Below, one piece after another: positions 25,069 through 32,806 of a stretch of DNA of 64,000 nt (the first letter of the stretch is position 1; every line of letters starts with the position of its first letter). The stretch spans positions 62,001 through 126,000 of the forward strand of contig CAXTCJ010000001.1 in NCBI GenBank assembly GCA_964242215.1, given 5' to 3'. This DNA is from LMUY01 sp964242215. GTDB taxonomy: Bacteria; Pseudomonadota; Alphaproteobacteria; Acetobacterales; Acetobacteraceae. The notes below the pieces were generated by a model. The model was not told the DNA's origin. It saw only the letters and a list, made by a program, of their open reading frames with translations, and did no database searches. Position numbers and translations under genes: made by a program.

Positions 25069-26013
25069 TCATAGCATCTTTAGCACGGCCTCGATCTCGG
25101 CCGGTGTGCCCGCCGCGGCGGCGCGGGCATCGGGGGCGACCCGGCGCACCAGGCCGGACAATACCTTGCCGGCCCCCAGCTCCACGAAACTGTCGACGCC
25201 GAGTTCCACGGCCGCCAACACGCACTCACGCCAACGCACGGTGCCCGTCACCTGCTGCACCAACAACGCGCGGATCTCGTCCGGCTGCGTGGCCTTGGCG
25301 GCGGAGACGTTGGCGATCAGCGGCACCATCGGCTGCACCAGGGTGGCCTGGCCCAACGCATCGTGCATCACGTCGGCGGCGGGGGCCATCAGGGCGCAGT
25401 GGAACGGGGCGGACACAGGCAGCAGCATGGCGCGCTTGATGCCGTGCGTCTTGGCCAGTTCCACCGCGCGTTCGACCGCCGCGCGGTGGCCGGAAATCAC
25501 CACCTGGCCGCCGCCATTGTCGTTGGCGGCCTCCACGACCTCGCCTTGCGCTGCCTCGGTGCAGATCGTGCGCGCGGTCTCGAGGTCGGTGCCGAGCAGG
25601 GCGGCCATCGCGCCCTCGCCGGCCGGCACGGCGCGTTGCATCGCCTCGCCTCGCAGCCGCAGCAGTCGTGCGCACTCGGCGATGCCCAGGCTGCCGGCCG
25701 CCGCCAGGGCGCTGTATTCGCCCAGGGAGTGCCCGGCGACCACGGCCGCCTTGTCCTTCAAGGTGAAGCCGCCATCGGCTTCGATCACCCGCAAAACGGC
25801 GAGCGACATCGCCATGAGCGCCGGCTGGGTGTTCTCGGTCAGGGTCAGTTCCTCGGCCGGGCCCTCGAACATCAGCTTGGACAGTTTCTGGTTCAGCGTG
25901 TCGTCCACCTCGCCGAACACTTCGCGGGCGGCGGCGAAGGCGGCGGCGAGATCGCGCCCCATGCCGACCGACTGGCTGCCCTGGCCGGGGAAAATGAACG
26001 CGTGAACGGGCAT
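25069..26013 (-). CDS. fabD: Malonyl-CoA:ACP transacylase FabD
   Basis: 314 residues. The N-terminus AFIFPGQGSQSVGMG is the family signature. The nucleophile is Ser96 in GHSLGEY and the catalytic His205 is in SAPFHCALM. It transfers malonyl from CoA to acyl-carrier protein to feed fatty acid elongation. Length matches FabD. The ATG is clear. It is divergent from the amidotransferase gene, and no other fab gene is adjacent, unlike the usual fabD-fabG-acpP order. Confidence 0.95.
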   Translation of the reverse strand: MPVHAFIFPGQGSQSVGMGRDLAAAFAAAREVFGEVDDTLNQKLSKLMFEGPAEELTLTENTQPALMAMSLAVLRVIEADGGFTLKDKAAVVAGHSLGEYSALAAAGSLGIAECARLLRLRGEAMQRAVPAGEGAMAALLGTDLETARTICTEAAQGEVVEAANDNGGGQVVISGHRAAVERAVELAKTHGIKRAMLLPVSAPFHCALMAPAADVMHDALGQATLVQPMVPLIANVSAAKATQPDEIRALLVQQVTGTVRWRECVLAAVELGVDSFVELGAGKVLSGLVRRVAPDARAAAAGTPAEIEAVLKML

Positions 26014-26144
26014 GGTGGACGATCCGGAGGATGGTTTGGGTGCGCCGCGTTTTCGCGTCGGACACGGATCGTGTCAAATTGGGTGAATGCGGGGCTGTGC
26101 TGTGCTACGAGTGTGCGGTCGAAGCCGGCTTGCGAGTCAACACA

Positions 26145-26930
26145 ATGTGCCGTTTCCTTGCCTACCAAGGTGAGCCGATCCCGATCGAAACGCTGGTCTG
26201 CGCGCCGTGCCATTCCCTAGTGCACCAGTCGCTGCATGCCAGCGAAGGCAAGACCGAGACCAACGGCGACGGCTTCGGCCTGGGCTGGTACGGCGAACGG
26301 CCTGAACCGGGACTGTACCGCGAGGTGCGGCCGGCCTGGTCGGACGAAAACCTGCGCTCGTTGGCGTCGCAGGTGCGGTCGGGGCTGTTCTTCGCCCACG
26401 TACGTGCATCCACCGGCACCGCCACCACGCGCGCCAACTGCCACCCGTTCAGCGCCGGGCCGATGATGTTCATGCATAACGGCCAGGTGGGCGAGTGGGC
26501 CCGCGTGCGCCGCCGGGTCGAGAGCCTGATCCCGGACGGGCTGTATGACGAGCGCACGGGCACCACCGATTCCGAGGCGATCTTCCTGGCCGCCCTCGCC
26601 CGCGGTCTGCAACAGGACCCGACGGGCGCGATCACCGAGACGCTGGCCGAGGTGCACGCGATCATGGCGGCCGCCGGTGTGAAGGCGGCGCTGCGGTTCA
26701 CCGCCGCCCTGACTGACGGCAAGAACCTGTGGGCGTTCCGTTGGGCGTCCGACAATCGCCCGGCCACGCTGTATTGGCGGCAGGATGCAGCCGGGCTGGT
26801 CGTGGTGTCCGAACCGATCGACGACGCGGTGGGTGGCTGGAGTTCGGTGCCGTCCGGCTGCTCCCTGGTGTCGGGACCGGGGCGCGAGGTGCAGTTGCAG
26901 CCGATGGAGTGCCTGGCGCTGGCGGCCTAG
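26145..26930 (+). CDS. Class II glutamine amidotransferase (YafJ/EgtC-like)
   Basis: 261 residues. The start was set at 26145 so that Cys2 (MCRFLAY) becomes the N-terminal nucleophile required by class II glutamine amidotransferases; upstream in-frame codons would bury it. GDGFGLGWYG, FFAHVRASTGTA and MFMHNGQVGEW are the other glutaminase motifs. No synthetase domain is fused. EgtC (ergothioneine) and YafJ are the nearest families, but no other ergothioneine gene is present, so the substrate is open. Its TAG stop shares the palindrome CTAG with the stop of the convergent DUF1330 gene. Confidence 0.85.
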   Translation: MCRFLAYQGEPIPIETLVCAPCHSLVHQSLHASEGKTETNGDGFGLGWYGERPEPGLYREVRPAWSDENLRSLASQVRSGLFFAHVRASTGTATTRANCHPFSAGPMMFMHNGQVGEWARVRRRVESLIPDGLYDERTGTTDSEAIFLAALARGLQQDPTGAITETLAEVHAIMAAAGVKAALRFTAALTDGKNLWAFRWASDNRPATLYWRQDAAGLVVVSEPIDDAVGGWSSVPSGCSLVSGPGREVQLQPMECLALAA

Positions 26931-27232
26931 CTCGGCTGCGGCCCGTCATAGCCCTCGATCACTACGATGTCGGCGGTCGAGACGTCCTTCCGCAGGGCGA
27001 TTGCCTTGGCGTATTCTGGCGACTTGTAGCAGGCGAGCGCCGTGGCGTAGTCGGCGAATTCGATCACCACCCGGCGGGACCGGCTCTGCCCCTCCACGAC
27101 CTCCGCCGCGCCGCCGCGCACCAGGAAGCGCGCGCCGTATTTGCGAAATGCGATGGCGTTCTCGGCGACGTAGGCTTTGTACGCCTCCGGATCGGACACG
27201 TCGACCGCAGCGATCCAATATCCCTTTGCCAT
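26927..27232 (-). CDS. DUF1330 family protein
   Basis: 101 residues. MAKGYWIAAVDVSDPEAYKAY begins a dimeric alpha-beta barrel, and YKSPEYAKAIALRKDVSTADIVVIEGYDG is the family's conserved C-terminal block. AGGAGG lies ahead of the ATG (minus strand), which fixes this start over the upstream one. Function of DUF1330 proteins is unknown. Monocistronic. Confidence 0.85.
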   Translation of the reverse strand: MAKGYWIAAVDVSDPEAYKAYVAENAIAFRKYGARFLVRGGAAEVVEGQSRSRRVVIEFADYATALACYKSPEYAKAIALRKDVSTADIVVIEGYDGPQPS

Positions 27233-27262
27233 GACTAGCCTCCTGCAACGCCGTTTTATCAC

Positions 27263-27508
27263 TCCCCCTCCCCTTGAGGGAGGGGGCCGGGGGGAGGGAT
27301 GCCACGCATCAATTGCTGCGGGTCTCGCATTTGCCTGATCCTCCCCCGTTCTTTACGGGGGAGGTGGCGGCGAAGCCGACGGAGGGGGCGCGGGCACACG
27401 TCCGTGCGTGTGGCTCGCCCCCTCCACCATGCTTCGCACGGTCCCCCTCCCCCGCTTCGCGAGGGAGGATGCAGCAATGCGATCGCCTTGCCCTCAAGGG
27501 GAGGGGGA
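27263..27508. repeat. Family A repeat pair with a family B element nested between its arms
   Basis: Left family A arm at 27263-27303 and inverted right arm at 27489-27508 flank a complete family B copy. Together they fill most of the 341-base gap 27233-27573 between the divergent DUF1330 and FMN-reductase genes. No gene was seen in this gap. Confidence 0.85.
27338..27470. repeat. Family B dispersed repeat, complete copy
   Basis: 133 bases bounded by ATCCTCCC and GGGAGGAT. Inside are GAGGTGGCGGCGAAGCCGAC, GGAGGGGGCGCGGGCACA and CCCCCTCCACCATGCTTCGC. Matching complete copies lie at 29231 and 41391, and a half copy at 2694. Confidence 0.9.
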
Positions 27509-27573
27509 TTTCTGTCTGAACGGGGCGATGGACCTGCTACCGATCTACCAGGTTGGCAGAACAGGAGGCTCGC

Positions 27574-28164
27574 GTGGCTGATGCGCAGAAAATGGTGGTG
27601 CCGGTCTTGCTCGGCTCGGTGCGGCGCGACCGGCAGGGCAGCCGCGCCGCGCGTTTGGTCGTAGACGCACTGACGGCGCGCGGACACGAGCCGGTGCTGG
27701 TGGATCCGATGGAGCTGCAACTGCCGCTGCTGGACCGCATGTACAAGGAACATCCCAAGGGGACGGCACCCCCCGAACTCGAGCGTCAGGCCGAGCTGTA
27801 TCGCCGGGCCGATGGCTTCCTGGTGGTCAGCGGCGAGTACAACAACGGCATCCCACCCGCGCTGAAGAACCTGCTGGACTACTTCCTGGAGGAGTATTTC
27901 TGGCGGCCGTCCGGCATCGTCTGCTACTCGGCGGGGCAATTCGGTGGTGTGCGGGCGGCCATGCAGCTGCGCATGACACTGGCCGAACTCGGGATGCCGA
28001 GCGTGCCCAGCCTGCTGCCGATCCCCCGCATCCACCAGGCGCTTGACGAGCACGGCGTGCCGCAGGCGGAGTGGGTCGGCAAGGCGACGGGCCGCTTCCT
28101 TGACGAGTTCCTGTGGTACGCCGCGGCGCTGCAGCGGCAGCGTGGGACGGGCGTGCCCTACTGA
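27574..28164 (+). CDS. NADPH-dependent FMN reductase family protein
   Basis: 196 residues from a GTG with AGGAGG at 27563-27568. The fold is flavodoxin-like: VVPVLLGSVRRDRQGSR binds the FMN phosphate and SGEYNNGIPPALKNLLDY is the family's flavin loop. Members reduce FMN or quinones, chromate or azo compounds with NAD(P)H. It is convergent with the exonuclease gene, with which its 3' end overlaps by 7 bases. Confidence 0.85.
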   Translation: MADAQKMVVPVLLGSVRRDRQGSRAARLVVDALTARGHEPVLVDPMELQLPLLDRMYKEHPKGTAPPELERQAELYRRADGFLVVSGEYNNGIPPALKNLLDYFLEEYFWRPSGIVCYSAGQFGGVRAAMQLRMTLAELGMPSVPSLLPIPRIHQALDEHGVPQAEWVGKATGRFLDEFLWYAAALQRQRGTGVPY

Positions 28165-29201
28165 GCCGGCACCGCCTCCTCCACCGGCGTCTCCTCCTCG
28201 TCGTCGCCGTAGCCCAGTAGCCGCAGCGCCCGGCCGCGAATGCCGCGTTTGGCGACCTCGTGGATCAGCGCTTCCTCCCGCCCGTGCGTGACCCAGATTT
28301 CGGGCGCGCCGACCTCGTCGACCGTCTCGTTCAGTTCCCGCCAGTCGGCGTGGTCGCTGATCACCAGCGGCAGCTCCACCCCACGGGCGCGGGCGCGCTG
28401 GCGTATCCGCATCCAGCCGGACGCAAGGCAGACAACCGGCTCGGCAAGGCGGCGAGCCCAGCGAGCGGCGATGGCGCCGGGCGGGGCGATCACGATGGCG
28501 CCGGCGAGTTCCGCCTTCTTGGCGACGGTAGCGGGGCGTAGCTCCCCCAGACCGACACCGAGCCGTTCATAGGCGGCGCAGAGGGGGGCTTGCGCGCCGT
28601 GCAAGTAGATCGGGCGGTCCCATCCGGCCTGCCGCAGCAGCGCGATCACCCGCTGGCATTTGCCGAGCGCATAGGCGCCGACGACGTGGGTGCGCTCGGG
28701 GAACAGGGCGACGCTGGCGAGGAGTTTGCGGATCTCGTCGGCCGGTGGAGGGTGGTGGAAGACCGGCAGCGCGAAGGTAGCCTCGGTGACGAACACGTCG
28801 CAGGAGATCGGCTCGAATGGGGCGCAGGTCGGGTCCGGCGCGCGCTTGTAGTCGCCGGAGACGACCGCCCGGCTGCCGCGCCACTCGATCGCCACCTGGC
28901 TCGACCCCAGCACGTGCCCGGCGGGCTGCAGCCAGATGCGCACGTCGCCGACGCTCAGCACCTCGCCGTAAGGCAGGGTTTGCTGCTGAGTCCCTGCCCG
29001 CTCCTCGCCCATGCGGACGCGCATGATGGCAAGCGTTTCCGCGCTCGCCAGGACGTGGGCGTGGCCGGGTCGGGCGTGGTCGCCATGGGCGTGCGTGATC
29101 ACGGCGCGGTCGACGGGGCGCAGCGGGTCGATGAAGAAACCGCCGGGCTCGCAGAATAGGCCGTCGGGGAGGACTTTCAGCCAGGTGTCGGGGTGGGGCA
29201 T
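28158..29201 (-). CDS. Metallo-beta-lactamase-fold, ligase-associated DNA exonuclease-like protein
   Basis: 347 residues. THAHGDHARPG (36-46) is the HxHxDH metal motif. GDYKRAPDPTCAPFEP and LGSSQVAIEW are typical of the beta-CASP-like family that sits with ATP-dependent DNA ligases (TIGR04122, from memory). DHADWRELNETV and VTHGREEALIHE complete the C-terminal half. These proteins are thought to process DNA ends for repair. Neither the ligase nor the helicase normally found beside it is in this window. The start MPHPDTW is chosen because the upstream extension is only repeat-derived sequence. Confidence 0.82.
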   Translation of the reverse strand: MPHPDTWLKVLPDGLFCEPGGFFIDPLRPVDRAVITHAHGDHARPGHAHVLASAETLAIMRVRMGEERAGTQQQTLPYGEVLSVGDVRIWLQPAGHVLGSSQVAIEWRGSRAVVSGDYKRAPDPTCAPFEPISCDVFVTEATFALPVFHHPPPADEIRKLLASVALFPERTHVVGAYALGKCQRVIALLRQAGWDRPIYLHGAQAPLCAAYERLGVGLGELRPATVAKKAELAGAIVIAPPGAIAARWARRLAEPVVCLASGWMRIRQRARARGVELPLVISDHADWRELNETVDEVGAPEIWVTHGREEALIHEVAKRGIRGRALRLLGYGDDEEETPVEEAVPAQ

Positions 29202-29230
29202 GGGATAATAACGGCGCACCCCGCGTCTCG

Positions 29231-29359
29231 ATCCTCCCCCGTTTACGGGGGAGGTGGCGGCGCAGCCGACGGAGGGGGTGCGGGCACGAACCGTGGCCAA
29301 ACGCCCCCCCACCATGCTTTGCATGGTCCCCCTCCCCCGTGAAGCGCACGGGGGAGGAT
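29231..29359. repeat. Family B dispersed repeat, complete copy
   Basis: 129 bases from ATCCTCCCCC to GGGGGAGGAT, with the conserved GAGGTGGCGGCGCAGCCGAC and CACCATGCTTTGCATGGTCC blocks. The right end shares its last base with the TAA stop of the next gene on the minus strand (29359-29361). Confidence 0.9.
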
Positions 29360-29760
29360 TAGGAGCCTGGCGATTGCGCGCGGAACTGGCGCACCATCTC
29401 GTCCGCCCGGGGCAGCACCGGGCTTTTCGCCAAGGGCCCGCACGTCACGTCCGGGGGCGATTCGGCGAAGTCCTCCAGCGCCTCCGTCTCGGCGTAGGAC
29501 AACGCACCAACGACCAGGTTGCTCCCGGGTGCCGCCTTGAGCGAGCGATCATCATGCGCGGTCGTCGCCGTGGCGCCCTGGATCGTGCTGCGGCGCAGGT
29601 CGGCGGACCAAGCCTCGTCGCGCAGGCCGCACATCGGTGCGAGAGCAGCAAGCCCGCCGAGTTCCACCGAATCGGCGAGCTGGGACTGCGACGGCCCGGC
29701 GGCATGGGCGGCCGGCGCGAGTAGGGACAACGCCAGCGTCAGGCCACGAATGCGCTGCAT
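29359..29760 (-). CDS. Secreted protein of unknown function
   Basis: 133 residues starting MQRIRGLTLALSLLAPAAHAA, a clear signal peptide with AHA-A cleavage. GGGGAGGA lies ahead of this ATG, which favours it over an earlier in-frame start. The mature protein has two cysteines (APMCGLRDEAW and VTCGPLA), likely one disulfide in the periplasm. No recognised domain. It is divergent from the beta-propeller gene. Confidence 0.7.
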   Translation of the reverse strand: MQRIRGLTLALSLLAPAAHAAGPSQSQLADSVELGGLAALAPMCGLRDEAWSADLRRSTIQGATATTAHDDRSLKAAPGSNLVVGALSYAETEALEDFAESPPDVTCGPLAKSPVLPRADEMVRQFRAQSPGS

Positions 29761-29861
29761 GATTGTCCTCCCCTTTGGCGCTATCGAGCCTGGCATGAAG
29801 CCGCGAGGATTGACACGGTTCGGGCGCCTTGCCTTGATCGCCGAAAATCGTGGGAACCGTC

Positions 29862-30965
29862 ATGATCCGATACCTGGCCGGCGCGCTTGTGCTCATCAGC
29901 TCCGCGGCCGTGGCGCAGCAGCCCGCCGCGTCCGTGCCGGAGATCCCGTTCACCTCGGAAGCGCGCCCGCTCAAGCTGCCGGTCGACATGCATTTCGGCG
30001 AGGTGTCCGGCATCGCCGTTAACAAGGAGGGGCACGTGTTCGCGTTCTCCCGCGGCAACACCACGGGCCCAGCCTACAACGCCGCGGCGGCGCAGTTGCT
30101 GGAGTTCGGTCCCGACGGGCAGTTCATCCGCGAGATCGGCCACAACCTATACGCCTGGTCGTTCGCGCATTCGGTGAAGGTGGACGCGCAGGACAATATC
30201 TGGGTCACCGACAAGGGCTCGGACGTCGTGGTGAAATTCAACCCGGCCGGTGACGTGGACATGGTCTACGGCCGCAAGCAGGAGGCATCCGACGAGGGCA
30301 CCGGGCCGCTGAAGCACCCGAATCCGCCGCTGCCCGCGATCGACGGATATTTCCGGCAGGTGACCGACATCGCGTGGGATCGTGCGGGCAACGGCTACAT
30401 CAGCGACGGCTACATCAACTCGCGCATCGCCAAGGTCAGCCCGGATGGCGTGTGGCTCGGGTCGTGGGGCACGCCGGGCGACGGGCCAGGCCAGTTCAGC
30501 ACGCCGCACAGCATCGCCACCGACGCGGACGACAACGTGTATGTCGCCGATCGCGGCAACCGGCGAATCCAGGTGTTCGACACCAGCGGCAAGTTCCTGC
30601 GTCAGATCACAATCGACGTCCCGTTCGACCCGGCGACCAAGCCAGTGATCGGGCCGATCGCGAACCAGAACCCGCCGGTGGGCACGCCCAAAACCTTCGT
30701 CGCCGGGTCACCCTGGACGGTGTGCATCACGCCGAAGACGGCGGCGTCGCCGAACCAGGTTCTGTATGCCTCCGACTCCTACCCGGGGCGCATCTACAAG
30801 ATGACCCTGGATGGCAAGATCCTGGGTGTGCTTGGAACCGGCGGCCGGATGCTGAAGCAGTTCGGCTGGGTGCACGAGATGGCCTGCCCGTCCGAGAACA
30901 CGCTGTGGGTGGCGGAACTGCTGAACTGGCGCGTGCAGAAGTTGGAGTTGCACCCGGCGCCGTAA
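29862..30965 (+). CDS. Periplasmic NHL-type six-bladed beta-propeller protein
   Basis: 367 residues. Signal peptide MIRYLAGALVLISSAAVAQ is followed by repeated NHL-like blades (VSGIAVNKEGHVFAFSR, HSVKVDAQDNIWVTDKGSD, TDIAWDRAGNGYISDGYINSR, HSIATDADDNVYVADRGNRR, VHEMACPSENTLWVAELLN). This arrangement resembles peptidylglycine alpha-hydroxylating lyase-like and SMP-30-like propellers, exported in bacteria. A catalytic role is possible but not shown. The ATG at 29862 is preferred over a GTG 12 bases upstream because it begins the signal peptide. Confidence 0.8.
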   Translation: MIRYLAGALVLISSAAVAQQPAASVPEIPFTSEARPLKLPVDMHFGEVSGIAVNKEGHVFAFSRGNTTGPAYNAAAAQLLEFGPDGQFIREIGHNLYAWSFAHSVKVDAQDNIWVTDKGSDVVVKFNPAGDVDMVYGRKQEASDEGTGPLKHPNPPLPAIDGYFRQVTDIAWDRAGNGYISDGYINSRIAKVSPDGVWLGSWGTPGDGPGQFSTPHSIATDADDNVYVADRGNRRIQVFDTSGKFLRQITIDVPFDPATKPVIGPIANQNPPVGTPKTFVAGSPWTVCITPKTAASPNQVLYASDSYPGRIYKMTLDGKILGVLGTGGRMLKQFGWVHEMACPSENTLWVAELLNWRVQKLELHPAP

Positions 30966-30979
30966 CCTTAGGCCCACTT

Positions 30980-31013
30980 CCTTCTCCTCTCCCGAGGGCG
31001 GGAGAGGAGAAGG
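30980..31013. terminator. 15-bp perfect hairpin between convergent genes
   Basis: A perfect inverted repeat with arms CCTTCTCCTCTCCCG and CGGGAGAGGAGAAGG around an AGGG loop. It lies 14 bases after the beta-propeller stop. No T-run follows on either strand, so it would be an atypical terminator or an mRNA-stabilising hairpin. Confidence 0.5.
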
Positions 31014-31021
31014 TTAGCTAC

Positions 31022-31069
31022 TTGGGCATCCGAGGCGGTGCAATGCCAAAGCGCATTGCACGATCCCAA
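31022..31069. repeat. Bulged long hairpin between convergent genes
   Basis: The inner stem GTGCAATGC/GCATTGCAC (31038-31046, 31053-31061) is perfect. An outer stem pairs TTGGG and ATC (22-30) with GATCCCAA (62-69) across one bulge. It lies between the terminator-like hairpin and the peroxidase stop (31076). Its function is unknown; it may act on the peroxidase transcript's 3' end. Confidence 0.45.
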
Positions 31070-31075
31070 ATGCTG

Positions 31076-32716
31076 CTAGAAATCCAGCAGATTGCGCATG
31101 CACAACAACCCTCCCCCGCCGCCGGCCAGCCTCGGCTTGAAGCCGGCGGCCGCGGGATGGTTGAACACCGAGTCGGCATCCTCGTCGAGCAGCCCATAGA
31201 ACACCTCGGCGATGATGCGGCCACCGACCCAGCCGAGTTGCGTTCTTGCGCCCGCGCCGTTCAACAGCTCCGTCTCCAGGAACACACCGTTCGTGTCGCC
31301 CGGGACGGCTTCGAGCACCGGCGCCTGGGCCTCGGCCAGTACATAGAACCAGAGCGGGGTGTGTTCGGCCAAATGGCCAGGGACTGGGGTCCACTGATAG
31401 GCCTGGATGTTCGCGGGGTCGGGATTGCCGCTGGCCGGCACCAAATTGGTCGCCACGCGCACGACCATCTGCTCTGGCCTGAGGGTCGTGACGGGCTGGC
31501 CTCTGTGGCTGAGAGCATGGGCGACGGTCTGGCCGGTCACCAGCCCATAGAAGTTACCCCGCAGGAGGTTTAGCAGCGCCAACGAGGCGAGCGGGGCAAA
31601 AGGCAACGGCTGTGGCGCGATCGCAGCCGCGGCCTGGGTCGCCGCATCCGGTTCGGGGACGTCGGCGGGCAACGCGGCGAGCGGATCGACCAACGTCGAA
31701 TCGAGCTTGTAGGCGTATTGCAGCAGCGGCGGCAGCGGCGCCGGCGTGTCGCCCGCTGCCACTCGCCCGGTGATGTTGATATCTGCGCCGGGCGGGCTCG
31801 CCGGGAAAAACCGCTCCCAACTATCGATGATGTGGGAGATCGGCAGCGGATCAAAGCCCAGCAAGCTGTCAGCCGGCGGTGGCGGAACGGTGCCAGGAAA
31901 GATGGTCAGCGATGTCTGCGGGTTCAGCCGATAGCCGGTGCGCACTCCAGAGTGACCGTAGCGATACGCCGCGCCGACGAATTCCCGCGGCATGTTCGCG
32001 CGCTTGTCCTTGGTATACAGCACATAGGCGTTGCTGCGATCCTGCGGGCTGAGGCTCTGAAGATCGGCCATTACCTGCCCCTGAATGATGCGCGGCAGGA
32101 AATCCTCCACGAGAATGAGTTGATAGGTCCAACGGACCTCGTTCTGCGCGGACCTGAACAGGTTGCCGGGCGTGTTCCAGGTCGACGGGTCCTCTGCGGT
32201 GAGCGCCGCCACGATCTTGTTATGATAGCGGATCATGCCGAGTTGGATCTGGCAGACGATGGAGTTCTCGTCGTTGCGCTTGTCCCCGATGATCGCCCGC
32301 CCGTTCGGCGCACGAAGTAGATCATTGTTCAGGGTGAGGATCGTGGCCCCGTCCGTCCCGTACATGAAGGGCTGCGCGTCCGGTCCGTCGCCGTAGACAT
32401 TGTCCAGGTCAAAGCGCGGGGTCCGCAAATTCGACGGAACGTGCGAGCCCGGTGGCGGCAGATCGGCCGGATTGAGCGACGATGTGCTGTCGAACGTCAG
32501 GTCGTGATCGACGAACTGACCGAAATAGGTGTAGCCCGCCGGCACCCAGAGATTTTCTTCGGGGTCAGCCCCGTCCTTGGGCGTGTCCGCCGGGCTTTTC
32601 ATCAGGTTCGCCAAATCGGCGAGCATATGGGTGTCGAACCCCTCCGCTCGTCTCGGAAACAACTCGGTAAACGGTTGTAAATGGGATCCGATAAACCCGT
32701 GCGCGCTCGCGACCAT
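31076..32716 (-). CDS. Animal-type haem peroxidase (peroxinectin-like) family protein
   Basis: 546 residues. Distal His71 lies in FGQFVDHDLTFD, the calcium/haem segment of this superfamily. GDKRNDENSIV (about 144-154) is the counterpart of the conserved Asp-x-Arg-x-x-Glu region. Proximal His255 is in YRYGHSGVRTGY. Bacterial members use H2O2 to oxidise halides or phenols. No signal peptide is apparent, so export would need another route. It is transcribed away from the MFS gene behind it, and a TATAAT box lies about 29 bases ahead of the ATG. Confidence 0.88.
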   Translation of the reverse strand: MVASAHGFIGSHLQPFTELFPRRAEGFDTHMLADLANLMKSPADTPKDGADPEENLWVPAGYTYFGQFVDHDLTFDSTSSLNPADLPPPGSHVPSNLRTPRFDLDNVYGDGPDAQPFMYGTDGATILTLNNDLLRAPNGRAIIGDKRNDENSIVCQIQLGMIRYHNKIVAALTAEDPSTWNTPGNLFRSAQNEVRWTYQLILVEDFLPRIIQGQVMADLQSLSPQDRSNAYVLYTKDKRANMPREFVGAAYRYGHSGVRTGYRLNPQTSLTIFPGTVPPPPADSLLGFDPLPISHIIDSWERFFPASPPGADINITGRVAAGDTPAPLPPLLQYAYKLDSTLVDPLAALPADVPEPDAATQAAAAIAPQPLPFAPLASLALLNLLRGNFYGLVTGQTVAHALSHRGQPVTTLRPEQMVVRVATNLVPASGNPDPANIQAYQWTPVPGHLAEHTPLWFYVLAEAQAPVLEAVPGDTNGVFLETELLNGAGARTQLGWVGGRIIAEVFYGLLDEDADSVFNHPAAAGFKPRLAGGGGGLLCMRNLLDF

Positions 32717-32744
32717 TGGGTGAACCTTTTCCAGCTGAAATACA

Positions 32745-32750
32745 ATTATA
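32745..32750 (-). promoter_or_regulatory. Candidate -10 box for the haem peroxidase gene
   Basis: Minus strand reads TATAAT within an unusually AT-rich stretch, about 29 bases ahead of the peroxidase ATG. A weak TGAAAA lies 17 bases further upstream at -35 position. Typical sigma-70 spacing, but the -35 is poor. Confidence 0.35.
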
Positions 32751-32806
32751 CTCCGGCCAGCTACTCCTTTTCATTCCAGTTCAGCAAGGAGATTCGTTAC
32801 GATACG

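Noticed and set aside
26031..26144. A longer amidotransferase starting at 26031
   Set aside because: It would hide the essential N-terminal cysteine nucleophile; the start at 26145 gives MCRF as required.
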